Part shown: positions 7,001-11,162 of the stretch, piece after piece | Position numbering within the stretch: the first letter of the stretch is position 1 | Layout: every line of letters begins with the position of its first letter | Origin: JAGMES01 sp023128035 | GTDB taxonomy: Bacteria; Bacillota; Halanaerobiia; DY22613 | Direction of reading: 5' to 3' | Assembly: GCA_030627905.1 (NCBI GenBank) | Contig: DAOVRZ010000139.1 | Location: 1 to 11,162, forward strand | Length of the DNA: 11,162 nucleotides | The notes under the pieces: generated by a model | Told to the model about the DNA's origin: nothing | Database searches by the model: none | The model's input: the letters and a program-made list of their open reading frames with translations, nothing else | Position numbers and translations under genes: made by a program

Positions 7001-9156
7001 TGCTGAACTTCTTTCTTAAAATCTGCCTGAGACTCAATTTCATAACTCTGAATAGAGAAGTCAACATCCTGATAGATGCGCTGTACTACTTCACCTTCGA
7101 TTAACTGAAAAGAGGTTCGTAATGAATCATGCCTTTTGATAAGCTTTAAAAAGGCATGATGAAGCTTTTCTTTGTCAATCTCACCCTCAATTAACATTGC
7201 CTGAGGCATATTATAATTTGTATTAGTAGTATCTAATTGATTAAGAAGATATAATCTGCTCTGTGCTGAAGAGACTGGATAATATCCATTCTCGAAATCT
7301 CTTTCTTGGGTGACTGGAATGAAAGCATAACTACTTTTTTCTGCTCTCTGAATATATTCGCTAATTGCTTTAATCGTCGGATCTTTAAACATTTCACGGA
7401 GAGGTATATCTACTTCAAATTCTTGGTATATTTTAGAGACTACAGAAGTAGCTTTTAAAGAATGTCCTCCAAGATCAAAAAAGTTATCATTGATTCCAAT
7501 CTTTTCTCTATCTAAAACTTCAGACCAGATTTTTGCCAATTTTTCTTCTATCTCATTACCTGGTGCAACATATTCTACTCCTGTATCAATATTCTTATCT
7601 GGCTCAGGCAATGCACTTCTATCGATCTTACCATTAGGGTTTAATGGCATCTTATCTAAACGCACAAGATATGTAGGGATCATATAATCAGGTAAAACTT
7701 TTTCTAAAAACTGTCTCATTTCTGAAATGGAGATATCTCGATTAGAAATGATATAACCACAAAGGTATGTTTCACCATTTTCATCTTCACGATCTATTAT
7801 AATCGCGTCTCGTACAGCATCATGGGCCAGCATCTTAAATTCAATATCCCCAGGCTCTACTCTCATTCCCCTAATTTTCACCTGTTGATCAATTCTCCCG
7901 ATGATCTCCAAATTTCCATCAGGCAACATCCTACCCAGATCACCTGTTTTATAAATAATATCTCTAGGGTTCTTGGTAAATGGATTTATTAAGAAAACTT
8001 CTTTAGTAGCGTCTGGACGCTTATAATAACCAGAAGTAACAAACGGTGTCCTGATATACACTTCACCAACAATACCAGGTTTACAAATTTTCATAGTTTT
8101 ATTTAAAACCAGTACCTGCGTATGATCAATTGCTTCTCCTACAGGAATATTAGTTTTAAATCTGTCCTCTTCTTTAATTCGGTAAAAGAACTTAATTAAG
8201 GTAGTCTCAGTAGTACCATAAAGATTCACTAATTGAATTCTGTTACGCGCGCGCGCGCTAAATAGTTCGATAAATTTCTTGACATCATTACCTCGCAATT
8301 TTTCGCCAGCCATCAAGATATATTTCAAACTTTGAAAACTATCTGGATCATTTAATTCACTTATTAAACTTTTAAATAAAGCTGGTGTCATATGAATCAA
8401 AGTAATTTGATTTAAGTTAATCCATTCGATTAACCTTTGCGAATTTAAGATTATATCGTCATTCTCAGGTATACAGATTGTTGCTCCGATAGATAAAGTT
8501 GTAAAGATATCTCTTAAAATAGCATCAAAAGAAGGTGAAGTTAGCTGACTGATATTAAATTCTTGATCTATTCCAAATTCCTTGATCTCCCATGCAACGA
8601 AATGTTCTAAGCTTTTATGGCGACCCAATATTCCTTTTGGGGTACCGGTTGAACCAGAAGTAAAGTAGATATAACAATTTTTAGCTTCGACCTGCTCATA
8701 ATCTTGAGATTGATTTTTAAGTAGTCTATAAATATTTAAATTGTTATATTCATCCTCCACTATTTTATCCGAATCCAAAAGTAAAACATTGATTTTTCTG
8801 TCCCACTCTTTAGTAATTCGATCTACTCTGACCAAATTTTTGGAATGAAGTACAATCCAATTGGATTGTACTTCATTCATCATTATGCTTAATCTATTCT
8901 CTGGGTGTTTTAAATCTAGCGGAACAAATATTCCACCAGATTTCAGAATACCCAACATCGAAAAGATTAGTTCAGGACTTCTGTCTAACAAAAGTATAAC
9001 GTTTTTGTTGTCAGTTAGCTGGCTTTGAAAGAAATTAGCTATTTGATTAGAGTATTTCTCTAATTCATAATAAGATACTTCTCTATTTCCATGTTTGATT
9101 GCAATCTTATCTGACATTTTTTGTGCAATCTTTGAAATTTTGCTTTGTAAAGCCAT
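1..9156 (-). CDS. Multimodular nonribosomal peptide synthetase, partial at 3' end (A-T-C-A-T-C-A-T-C')
   Basis: The start is ATG at 9156-9154, chosen because a strong ribosome binding site lies 7 nt upstream and the A-domain core begins at once. The frame stays open for 3052 codons to position 1. Frame was checked at T-domain serines (Ser566, Ser1622, Ser2666), at HHIISDG motifs (His757, His1803, His2846) and at the edge, and all agree, so there is no frameshift. Domains by residue: A1 1-~517, T1 ~533-598, C1 ~623-1068, A2 ~1075-1577, T2 ~1590-1652, C2 ~1673-2103, A3 ~2125-2615, T3 ~2630-2697, C3 from ~2718, cut by the edge. It activates three amino acids and extends the chain received from the upstream synthetase. 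The C domains look like ordinary L-type condensation domains and no epimerase or thioesterase is seen, so this is an elongation protein. It lacks an N-terminal C domain; the C domain ending the upstream protein supplies that step. A3 is predicted isoleucine-specific; A1 and A2 are unassigned. Confidence 0.97.
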   Translation of the reverse strand, partial: MALQSKISKIAQKMSDKIAIKHGNREVSYYELEKYSNQIANFFQSQLTDNKNVILLLDRSPELIFSMLGILKSGGIFVPLDLKHPENRLSIMMNEVQSNWIVLHSKNLVRVDRITKEWDRKINVLLLDSDKIVEDEYNNLNIYRLLKNQSQDYEQVEAKNCYIYFTSGSTGTPKGILGRHKSLEHFVAWEIKEFGIDQEFNISQLTSPSFDAILRDIFTTLSIGATICIPENDDIILNSQRLIEWINLNQITLIHMTPALFKSLISELNDPDSFQSLKYILMAGEKLRGNDVKKFIELFSARARNRIQLVNLYGTTETTLIKFFYRIKEEDRFKTNIPVGEAIDHTQVLVLNKTMKICKPGIVGEVYIRTPFVTSGYYKRPDATKEVFLINPFTKNPRDIIYKTGDLGRMLPDGNLEIIGRIDQQVKIRGMRVEPGDIEFKMLAHDAVRDAIIIDREDENGETYLCGYIISNRDISISEMRQFLEKVLPDYMIPTYLVRLDKMPLNPNGKIDRSALPEPDKNIDTGVEYVAPGNEIEEKLAKIWSEVLDREKIGINDNFFDLGGHSLKATSVVSKIYQEFEVDIPLREMFKDPTIKAISEYIQRAEKSSYAFIPVTQERDFENGYYPVSSAQSRLYLLNQLDTTNTNYNMPQAMLIEGEIDKEKLHHAFLKLIKRHDSLRTSFQLIEGEVVQRIYQDVDFSIQSYEIESQADFKKEVQHLVNEFVMPFELRKAPLLRVGLAKFRGTKDKYALLYDMHHIISDGTSLYILINDFIALYQGKELPDLRIQYKDFTIWQNNLFNSDKINDMEEYWLNHFSTDQDEIPVLNLPTDYPRPAELSFEGNQFDFNIGTKLTEKLNGLSKETQTTLYMILLAAYNLLLSKYSGQEDVIVGSPISGRPNVDLEQLIGMFINTLAMRNRPQGNLSFAEFLADVKDNALQAYEYQDYQFEMLVNKLDLQRDLSRNPLFDTMFVLQNFNSSITADVSNLKVSTIEFENPVSKFDLTLKAAENSGDIYFRFEYCTKLFKQETIERLSRHFINILNVIVENSDRKLSEINIISNQERDQLLNEFNNSKTETLQISKQIHQLFEEQVEKGQDTVAIIFEEHKLTYRELNEKANRLARTLRENGVNAGSIVGISVNRSFEMMIGILGILKAGGAYLPINPDYPEERVGYMLKDSGANILLTHEYLVNEVPFRGQIVALEDEQIYHKASSNLEPINNSQGLAYIIYTSGSTGKPKGVMVSHKALNNFLCNIYSSFGKNVGIQDNCLSLTNISFDVSVCEIFMPLVFGATLVLYNNEMIPDIHNLVRTILDKEITFAYIPPTILKEVYEGLSSEEVKLNKMLVGVEPIKDYVLEDYLKLNDNMKIINGYGPTEATICTTFYKYGQTSPVGRNIPIGKPLANTQIYILDQYLNLAPKGAVGELCISGDGLAEGYLNREDLTAEKFVPNPFISGMKMYKTGDMARLLSDGNIEFLGRIDHQVKIRGYRIEPGEIENQLLNYHSVKAAIVVDKEDNNGAKYLCVYLVSDQEVTVGELREFLLKSLPEYMIPSYFVQLDQVPLTANGKINRKALPEPEGNIEVGTEYEAPRNETEEKLVDIWKELLRIEKVGINDNFFELGGHSLKATAFVGKIRKELNVEVPLKEIFKTPTIEEISKYIQSTTKTTYKAIEKVETTEYYEASSAQKRMYLLQQFDLQGTGYNIGGALEIEGKLNLENVEKAFVELIKRHETLRTSFETIEEKLVQKVNLGELNFKVEYIEKTDKATPEVVNEFIRSFDLSKAPLFRVGIIRVQEDKYILMFDMHHIISDGTSMGILVNEFTNLYEGKELDELRIQYKDYAAWQNNLLRSDVMKKQEEYWINRFSDQVPVLNLPTDHPRPAIKSLEGDSISFKLDKILTKDLKRISKETGSTMYMVLLSGLNILLSKYSGQEDIIVGSPIAGRTHPDLEKVIGMFVNTLTMRNYPKSNKTYKELLKEVKENALEAYEHQDYQFEELVDKLDLIRDMSRNPLFDVMFIMQNMDNGELKVQDLKFRSYNYENKISKFDLTISASEIVLTGTDEEIFLNFEYSTKLYKRETIERMISHFRNILKAVTVDTDTKLSEIEMLTKEEKDQILYDFNNTYADYPRDKTIQELFEEQVNKNPDYIAVVYQGQKLTYRDLNVRANNLAYLLREQGVKADALVGIIAEKSLEMIIGVMAILKAGGAYLPIDPEYPTERINYMLSDTSVNVLLSQGDVGSDFDFNGVIIDILDETLYLTNKGTTQNISAPGSLAYVIYTSGSTGNPKGVMIEHSNVVRLVKNIDYVQFEDGDKILQTGTLAFDASTFEIWGSLLNGLELHLGSKDLILRPEEMAKYLVNNQINILFITIALFNVMAEEKPDMFKSLKFLLTGGEVASPKHFNKVKRECKDLKIANIYGPTENTTFSTIFFVNQECSGTIPIGKFISNTTGYVVDKDNKLVSIGVCGELCLGGDGLARGYLNNPELTAEKFVQNPFIPKEKMYRTGDMVRWLPDGNIEFLGRIDHQVKIRGFRIELGEIENSLLNYEAIKEAVVIYRKDENDKYLCAYVVSHREITLMELREYLSKNLPDYMIPSYFVQLEKMPLNKNGKINRKTLPKPEGNIFTGVEYEAPRNEIEEKLVDIWKEVLGAILGIEKVGINDNFFELGGHSLKATVLLSKMHKKLNVEIPLSQVFISPTIKELAQYIIKAEEKIFFAIQPVEEAEYYLASSSQKRLYIMWQLAEKSLAYNMSSALILEGEFDSSRFEKTINALVNRHEALRTSFRLVNGELMQQIHQDVDLNLSYQIIEEDKLKETAIEFIRPFDLSKAPLLRVALIKFSSNKHMLLFDMHHIISDGVSMAILTKDFNNLHDDKELPELKIQYKDYALWHNSLMNSEIMEKMSEYWIRKLDNFTYTELPATNISLDRQLDGKTKQTVLDNLLTEQINKFCINHKISKFIFMLATFEILLMKTINQNDITIGIPVAGRRHEDLQNIIGVFLNVLVTRSKIDNNATFKDYLFNLRDNWMETQKYQDYPYEDLYAKEKDVFNFKMDSLFS
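1065..1270 (-). other. T3 carrier domain, with a four-residue insertion before it
   Basis: DNFFELGGHSLKAT gives the phosphopantetheine serine Ser2666 (codon 1161-1159), followed by KKLNVEIPLSQVF. Just before it the sequence reads IWKEVLGAILGIEKVG, whereas the other three T domains have the shorter form (for example IWSDVLGIEKIG). The extra residues arise where TTAGGA is repeated 12 nt apart (1227-1222 and 1215-1210). Confidence 0.94.
1103..1182. repeat. 80-bp near-identical copy of 10628-10707 (T3 domain DNA)
   Basis: Aligned by eye, this stretch and 10628-10707 match at 76 of 80 bases without gaps. Both encode the T-domain core from LGGHSLKAT to the helix before the C domain. The same place in T1 and T2 is visibly more diverged. 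This points to duplication or gene conversion between the two modules that carry the terminal-type C domains. Confidence 0.88.
1310..2785 (-). other. A3 domain of the second synthetase; predicted isoleucine-activating
   Basis: Motifs: LFEEQVNKNPD, YTSGSTGNPKG, AFDASTFEIW (Asp2320), IYGPTENTTF, YRTGDMVRWLPDG, GRIDHQVKIRG and NGKINR. The pocket code by alignment to GrsA is D-A-F-F-L-G-I-T-F-K. From memory this differs by one position from a published isoleucine code (DAFFYGITFK), so isoleucine, or another branched-chain residue, is the likely substrate. It is the only A domain here whose substrate can be suggested from its code. Confidence 0.85.
2845..4140 (-). other. C2 condensation domain
   Basis: Motifs SSAQKRMYLL, RHETLRTSF, MHHIISDG (His1803-His1804; HHIISDG at 3750-3730), YKDYAAWQ, IGMFVNTLTMRN, HQDYQFEEL and RDMSRNPLFD are intact. 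It is an internal L-type C domain, followed by the standard linker ILYDFNNT and then A3. Confidence 0.95.
4200..4390 (-). other. T2 carrier domain
   Basis: DNFFELGGHSLKAT gives the phosphopantetheine serine Ser1622 (codon 4293-4291). The downstream helix reads ELNVEVPLKEIF. Confidence 0.95.
4425..5935 (-). other. A2 domain of the second synthetase; substrate unassigned
   Basis: Motifs: LFEEQVEKGQD at the start, LKAGGAYLPINPDYPEER, YTSGSTGKPKG, SFDVSVCEIF (Asp1277), GYGPTEATIC, YKTGDMARLLSDG, GRIDHQVKIRG and NGKINR. The pocket code reads D-V-C-Y-M-V-G-I-C-K by alignment to GrsA. Cys at 239 and Tyr at 278 are unusual and I match this code to no standard substrate. The common VGGE near position 302 is VGVE here. 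Confidence 0.92.
5950..7290 (-). other. C1 condensation domain
   Basis: Motifs SSAQSRLYLL, RHDSLRTSF, MHHIISDG (His757-His758; HHIISDG at 6888-6868), YKDFTIWQ, IGMFINTLAMRN, YQDYQFEML and RDLSRNPLFD are all intact. This is the usual internal type and is followed by a normal C-A linker (LLNEFNNS). There is no epimerization domain before it and no sign of the extended HHxxxGDG motif of dual E/C domains, so an L-type donor is expected. Confidence 0.95.
7126..7160. repeat. Inverted repeat, 12-bp perfect arms with 11-nt loop, in C1 coding sequence
   Basis: ATCATGCCTTTT (7126-7137) and AAAAGGCATGAT (7149-7160) are exact reverse complements around an 11-nt loop. The sequence encodes the conserved AFLKLIKRHDS part of the C2 motif, so chance within constrained codons is the simplest explanation. 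Confidence 0.85.
7360..7560 (-). other. T1 carrier domain
   Basis: DNFFDLGGHSLKAT gives the phosphopantetheine serine Ser566 (codon 7461-7459). The downstream helix reads FEVDIPLREMF. It holds the amino acid loaded by A1 and passes the chain to C1. Confidence 0.95.
8246..8258. repeat. 13-nt alternating CG tract in A1 coding sequence
   Basis: Thirteen alternating C and G bases stand inside AT-rich coding DNA. On the minus strand they encode part of FSARARNRIQLVNLYG, using GCG and CGC codons hardly seen elsewhere here. Typical A domains have a shorter FGERIQLVNLYG-like segment, so the tract seems to add about four residues between motifs A4 and A5. Alternating CG favours left-handed DNA and is slippage-prone. 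Confidence 0.95.
8843..8878. repeat. Perfect 36-bp palindrome without spacer, inside A1 coding sequence
   Basis: GAATGAAGTACAATCCAA (8843-8860) is followed directly by its exact reverse complement (8861-8878); the flanking bases no longer pair. It encodes NEVQSNWIVLHS, which fits the normal A-domain alignment between motifs A2 and A3. DNA could extrude a cruciform, and mRNA a long hairpin with a minimal loop. No run of U follows, so it does not look like a terminator. Confidence 0.95.
9088..9156 (-). other. Lysine-rich N-terminus of the second synthetase (possible docking partner)
   Basis: The first 23 residues (MALQSKISKIAQ then KMSDKIAIKHG) hold five Lys and one Asp. They correspond to the first helix of an A domain, where A2 and A3 of this protein have the usual LFEEQVEKGQD and LFEEQVNKNPD. 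The net charge is thus reversed from the usual acidic helix and opposite to the acidic end of the upstream protein. A docking role is inference. Confidence 0.45.
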
Positions 9157-9162
9157 CTTATA

Positions 9163-9171
9163 ACCTCCTTA
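9163..9171 (-). promoter_or_regulatory. Ribosome binding site of the second synthetase, overlapping a second stop codon
   Basis: On the minus strand the gap reads TAAGGAGGTTATAAG and then ATG. AAGGAGGT is a near-perfect Shine-Dalgarno sequence, with 7 nt between GGAGG and the ATG at 9156. It fixes the start of the second gene. Its first three bases (TAA, 9171-9169) form an in-frame stop directly after the TAG that ends the upstream gene. The 15-bp gap leaves no room for a promoter or terminator, so the two genes are translationally close parts of one operon. Confidence 0.93.
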
Positions 9172-11162
9172 CTAAAAATCGAATTCGTCAAAATTATCAT
9201 CACTGAAAAGGTCATCGAAATCTTCCATCATATCATTTGAGTCAGTTAATTCCATTTGAGTAATTATACTTTCCTCATCTTGTAAAACAATGTTAATGAT
9301 CTTTTCAATCTCTACTGGAATCGTTTCGATAATATAATCCTCATATTTATCGCGTTTATATACTAAATTTAAATGTATATCATCCTGTCTCTCTGAAACA
9401 TATAATGTAAGATCATATTTTGCTTCCACTTTTTCCACTAAATATGGTCGGATAGTGATTTCTGCTAAAGTCTGATCCTCGCCACCAAAGTACGGTAGAT
9501 AGTTAAAGAGAATTGAGAATAATGAATCACCTTGATAGTTATTTACCTCTCTAATTTTTAAGTCCAACATGTCAAATGGATAATCCTGATTTTCAAAAGC
9601 CTCTGTTGTTACTTCTTTAATCTGATGTAAGTATTCATTAAATCTCATCTCATCTCTAATCTCAGAACGAATGATCAATAAATTCAAGAAAAGTCCAATC
9701 AAATCTTGCAATTCTACTTTATTCTTGCCTGCAATAGGAATACCGATTGAAAGATCCTCCTGATCTATCGTTTTGAAAATAGCAATTTTAAATACCGCTA
9801 TCATAAACATGAATTTAGTCACATTATGTTTAACGCAAAACTCATCTATCTTCTCTACTAAGTCAACTCCTATTTCAAATGGTATTTGTGCACCAGCATT
9901 ACTCTCTATTAAATCGGTAGTCATTGCTGGAAGTTGAGTATACTGTAAATCCTTTAATTTGTTTAACCAATATTCTTCTTGTTTTGCTATTACATTTTCT
10001 TCAAAGAGACGATATTGCCATACTGCAAAGTCCCGATATTGAATCTTTAATTCAGGTAATTCAATGCCTTGATAAAGTTTAACAAATTCAGTAACTATTA
10101 TATTCATGGCACTTCCATCTGCAATGATATGATGCATATCTAGCATCAAGAGATATTCATCTTTAAATTGTACCAATTCAACTCTGAGCAATGGCGCGAT
10201 TTCTAGATCAAATGGTCTTATAAAACTATTTATCCTAGTATTTACTTTTATTTCATCCATTGCACAATCATTTAGATCAATATAATTTATCTCAAAATTC
10301 ACGTCTTCATGTATAATCTGAACTTGTTCACCATTCATAGTTTTAAAAGATGTTCGTAAAGATTCATGTCGTTTAACCATATTTTTAAATGCTACTTCCA
10401 ATCTATCTAGTTCTAAATTACCTTCAATGATAAATATAGCAGGCATATTATAACTAATGTCATTAACATTTAATTGATTAACCATATATAACCGTTTTTG
10501 AGCTAAAGAAATTGGATAGTATTCTCTCTCTTCAACTGGTTCAATTACTAAATAAATACTCTCATCTGCCTTAATAATAAAGTTTGACAGTTCTTTGATT
10601 GTTGGAGTTTTAAATACCTGACGAAGAGGAATTTCTACATTTAACTTCTTGTGAATTTTTGATAAAAGAATCGTAGCCTTTAAAGAATGTCCTCCAAGTT
10701 CAAAGAAATCATCATTAATTCCGATTTTTTCTATACCTAAAACATCTGACCATATTTCTAACATCTTTTCTTCTACATTATTAGTAGGTGCAACATACTT
10801 TACTCCTGCTTCAATGTTATCTTCTGGCTCAGGCAACGCCTTCCTATCAACCTTACCATTCGGGGTAAGTGGGATACTGTCAAGTTTAACAAAATATGAA
10901 GGAATCATATAGTCAGGTAATTCTTTAGACAAATGTTCTCTGAGCTCCGCCACTGTAAGTTCACTGTTTCCTACTATATAGGCACATAGGTATTTAATTT
11001 TGGAATTTTCTTTGGCCAAAACTACAGACTCTTTTATCGCTACATGCTTTAAAAGCTGGCTTTCTATCTCTCCAATTTCTATTCTGTATCCTCTTATCTT
11101 TACTTGATGATCTATTCTTCCTCTAAACTCTATATTACCATCTGATAGCCATCTTGCTAAAT
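9172..11162 (-). CDS. Nonribosomal peptide synthetase, 3' part (A'-T-C), upstream gene
   Basis: The frame is open from the window edge to a TAG at 9174-9172, giving 662 visible residues; the true start lies outside, and the Met at 11019 is internal to an A domain. Domains in order (counting from the first complete codon at 11160): the C-terminal subdomain of an A domain, with GRIDHQVKIRG and the A10 lysine in NGKVDRKALPEPE; a T domain with LGGHSLKA (Ser159, codon 10686-10684); and a C domain with SLAQKRLYMV, RHESLRTSF, MHHIIADG (His343-His344), YRDFAVWQ and IGLFLNLLIIRS. The protein adenylates an amino acid, carries it as a thioester and condenses the growing chain onto the next residue. The protein ends with the C domain plus an acidic tail, so the acceptor must be loaded by the next protein, which begins with an A domain. 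It is 15 bp upstream of that gene and certainly co-transcribed. The substrate-binding half of the A domain is outside, so its amino acid is unknown. Confidence 0.97.
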   Translation of the reverse strand, partial: LARWLSDGNIEFRGRIDHQVKIRGYRIEIGEIESQLLKHVAIKESVVLAKENSKIKYLCAYIVGNSELTVAELREHLSKELPDYMIPSYFVKLDSIPLTPNGKVDRKALPEPEDNIEAGVKYVAPTNNVEEKMLEIWSDVLGIEKIGINDDFFELGGHSLKATILLSKIHKKLNVEIPLRQVFKTPTIKELSNFIIKADESIYLVIEPVEEREYYPISLAQKRLYMVNQLNVNDISYNMPAIFIIEGNLELDRLEVAFKNMVKRHESLRTSFKTMNGEQVQIIHEDVNFEINYIDLNDCAMDEIKVNTRINSFIRPFDLEIAPLLRVELVQFKDEYLLMLDMHHIIADGSAMNIIVTEFVKLYQGIELPELKIQYRDFAVWQYRLFEENVIAKQEEYWLNKLKDLQYTQLPAMTTDLIESNAGAQIPFEIGVDLVEKIDEFCVKHNVTKFMFMIAVFKIAIFKTIDQEDLSIGIPIAGKNKVELQDLIGLFLNLLIIRSEIRDEMRFNEYLHQIKEVTTEAFENQDYPFDMLDLKIREVNNYQGDSLFSILFNYLPYFGGEDQTLAEITIRPYLVEKVEAKYDLTLYVSERQDDIHLNLVYKRDKYEDYIIETIPVEIEKIINIVLQDEESIITQMELTDSNDMMEDFDDLFSDDNFDEFDF
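9175..9243 (-). other. Acidic Phe-rich C-terminal tail of the upstream synthetase (possible docking element)
   Basis: The last 23 residues contain nine Asp, two Glu and five Phe with no Lys or Arg (ending DDNFDEFDF). They sit where an uninterrupted NRPS has its C-A linker (compare LLNEFNNS and ILYDFNNT in the second protein). The next protein begins with a lysine-rich stretch. By analogy with known NRPS docking elements, this could be a short recognition tail binding the downstream A domain; that role is inferred from position and charge only. Confidence 0.5.
9245..10525 (-). other. Terminal C (condensation) domain of the upstream synthetase
   Basis: All main C motifs are present: SLAQKRLYMV, RHESLRTSF, MHHIIADG (HHIIADG at 10134-10114), YRDFAVWQ, IGLFLNLLIIRS and NQDYPFDML. 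An epimerization domain would be common at this place after A-T, but the C1-type start, the IGxFLN motif and the lack of an E-type NEGHGRE motif argue against it. It differs from C1 and C2 of the second protein in having GIPIAGKN and DSLFSILFNY where those have GSPISGRP/GSPIAGRT and NPLFD. It should catalyse bond formation onto the amino acid loaded by A1 of the next protein. Confidence 0.92.
10590..10770 (-). other. T (peptidyl carrier) domain of the upstream synthetase
   Basis: The motif DDFFELGGHSLKAT carries the phosphopantetheine serine at 10686-10684. The following helix reads KKLNVEIPLRQVF. Its nearest relative in the window, in both DNA and protein, is T3 of the second synthetase. Confidence 0.95.
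10628..10707. repeat. 80-bp near-identical copy of 1103-1182 (upstream T domain DNA)
   Basis: This is the partner of the repeat at 1103-1182, in the same orientation and inside the T domain of the upstream synthetase. The four differences are single-base or adjacent-base substitutions. Confidence 0.88.
10840..11162 (-). other. C-terminal part of an A domain in the upstream synthetase
   Basis: Motifs seen are LARWLSDGNIEF, GRIDHQVKIRG, YRIEIGEIE and the A10 motif NGKVDR, whose catalytic lysine codon is at 10854-10852. This is the mobile subdomain that completes adenylation and thioester transfer. The core with the specificity pocket is beyond the window edge. Confidence 0.95.

Larger units (their letters stand above)
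7605..9156 (-). other. A1 domain of the second synthetase; atypical, substrate unassigned
   Basis: A core motifs: FTSGSTGTPKG (residues 165-175), SFDAILRDIF (Asp211), NLYGTTETTL, YKTGDLGRMLPDG, GRIDQQVKIRG and NGKIDR. The proline of the usual YGPTE is Thr here. After the P-loop the sequence is ILGRHKSLEHFVAWEI, where A2 and A3 have VMVSH and VMIEH; this marks a different A-domain clade. By alignment to the GrsA pocket (235, 236, 239, 278, 299, 301, 322, 330, 331, 517) the code reads D-A-R-H-L-A-L-L-I-K, which I do not recognise. It holds a CG tract and a palindrome, listed separately. The adenylation machinery looks intact. Confidence 0.9.

Noticed and set aside
7490..7687. Plus-strand open frame
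   Set aside because: It is antisense to the A1-T1 junction and resembles the other antisense shadows at the same module position.
8246..8258. A frameshift at the CG tract
   Set aside because: Motifs before it (FTSGSTGTPKG) and after it (NLYGTTETTL and all later domains) are in one frame with the start codon.
8843..8878. The palindrome as a transcription terminator
   Set aside because: It lies about 280 nt inside an open gene and is not followed by a U run on either strand.
9157..9171. A promoter or regulatory RNA between the two genes
   Set aside because: The gap is only 15 bp and is taken up by a stop codon and the ribosome binding site.
9245..10525. Terminal domain of the upstream protein as an epimerization domain
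   Set aside because: A-T-E is a common protein end and FNYL is present, but the SxAQKRLY start, IGLFLN motif and NQDYPFDML fit a C domain, no NEGHGRE-type motif is seen, and the next protein lacks its own C domain.
9172..11019. A complete 615-residue protein starting at Met 11019
   Set aside because: The frame continues upstream to the window edge with recognisable A-domain motifs (GRIDHQVKIRG), so 11019 is an internal Met and the gene is partial.

Overview
The window is almost wholly filled by two nonribosomal peptide synthetase (NRPS) genes, both read from the minus strand, so transcription runs from high to low coordinates. The DNA is AT-rich (about one third GC by eye). The single visible ribosome binding site is a near-perfect AAGGAGGT. 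Codon choice and NRPS linker style (FEEQVxK, LLxxFNxT) suggest a low-GC Bacillota such as a clostridium or relative; genus cannot be decided from the sequence.

Layout in transcription order. Positions 11162-9172 hold the 3' end of the first synthetase: the C-terminal subdomain of an adenylation (A) domain, a thiolation (T) domain and a condensation (C) domain, then a very acidic, Phe-rich tail. Only 15 bp follow (9171-9157), carrying a second in-frame stop and the ribosome binding site. Positions 9156-1 hold the second synthetase, open for all 3052 codons to the window edge, with domains A1-T1-C1-A2-T2-C2-A3-T3-C3 (C3 cut by the edge). No epimerization, methyltransferase, thioesterase or reductase domain, tailoring gene, transporter or regulator is in view, so the peptide cannot be named.

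The two proteins should act as consecutive parts of one assembly line. The C domain ending the first protein has no A domain of its own, and the second protein starts with an A domain that has no C domain, so one elongation module is divided between two polypeptides at the C-A linker. Every visible T domain has its phosphopantetheine serine and every C domain an intact HHxxxDG. Specificity codes read by eye are DARHLALLIK (A1, unassigned), DVCYMVGICK (A2, unassigned) and DAFFLGITFK (A3, isoleucine-like).

Main points of interest: the C|A split with oppositely charged protein ends; a C-domain subtype shared by the end of protein 1 and the last C domain in view, predicting another split just past position 1; a perfect 36-bp loopless palindrome inside A1 coding sequence; and a 13-nt alternating CG tract inside A1 that appears to add residues.
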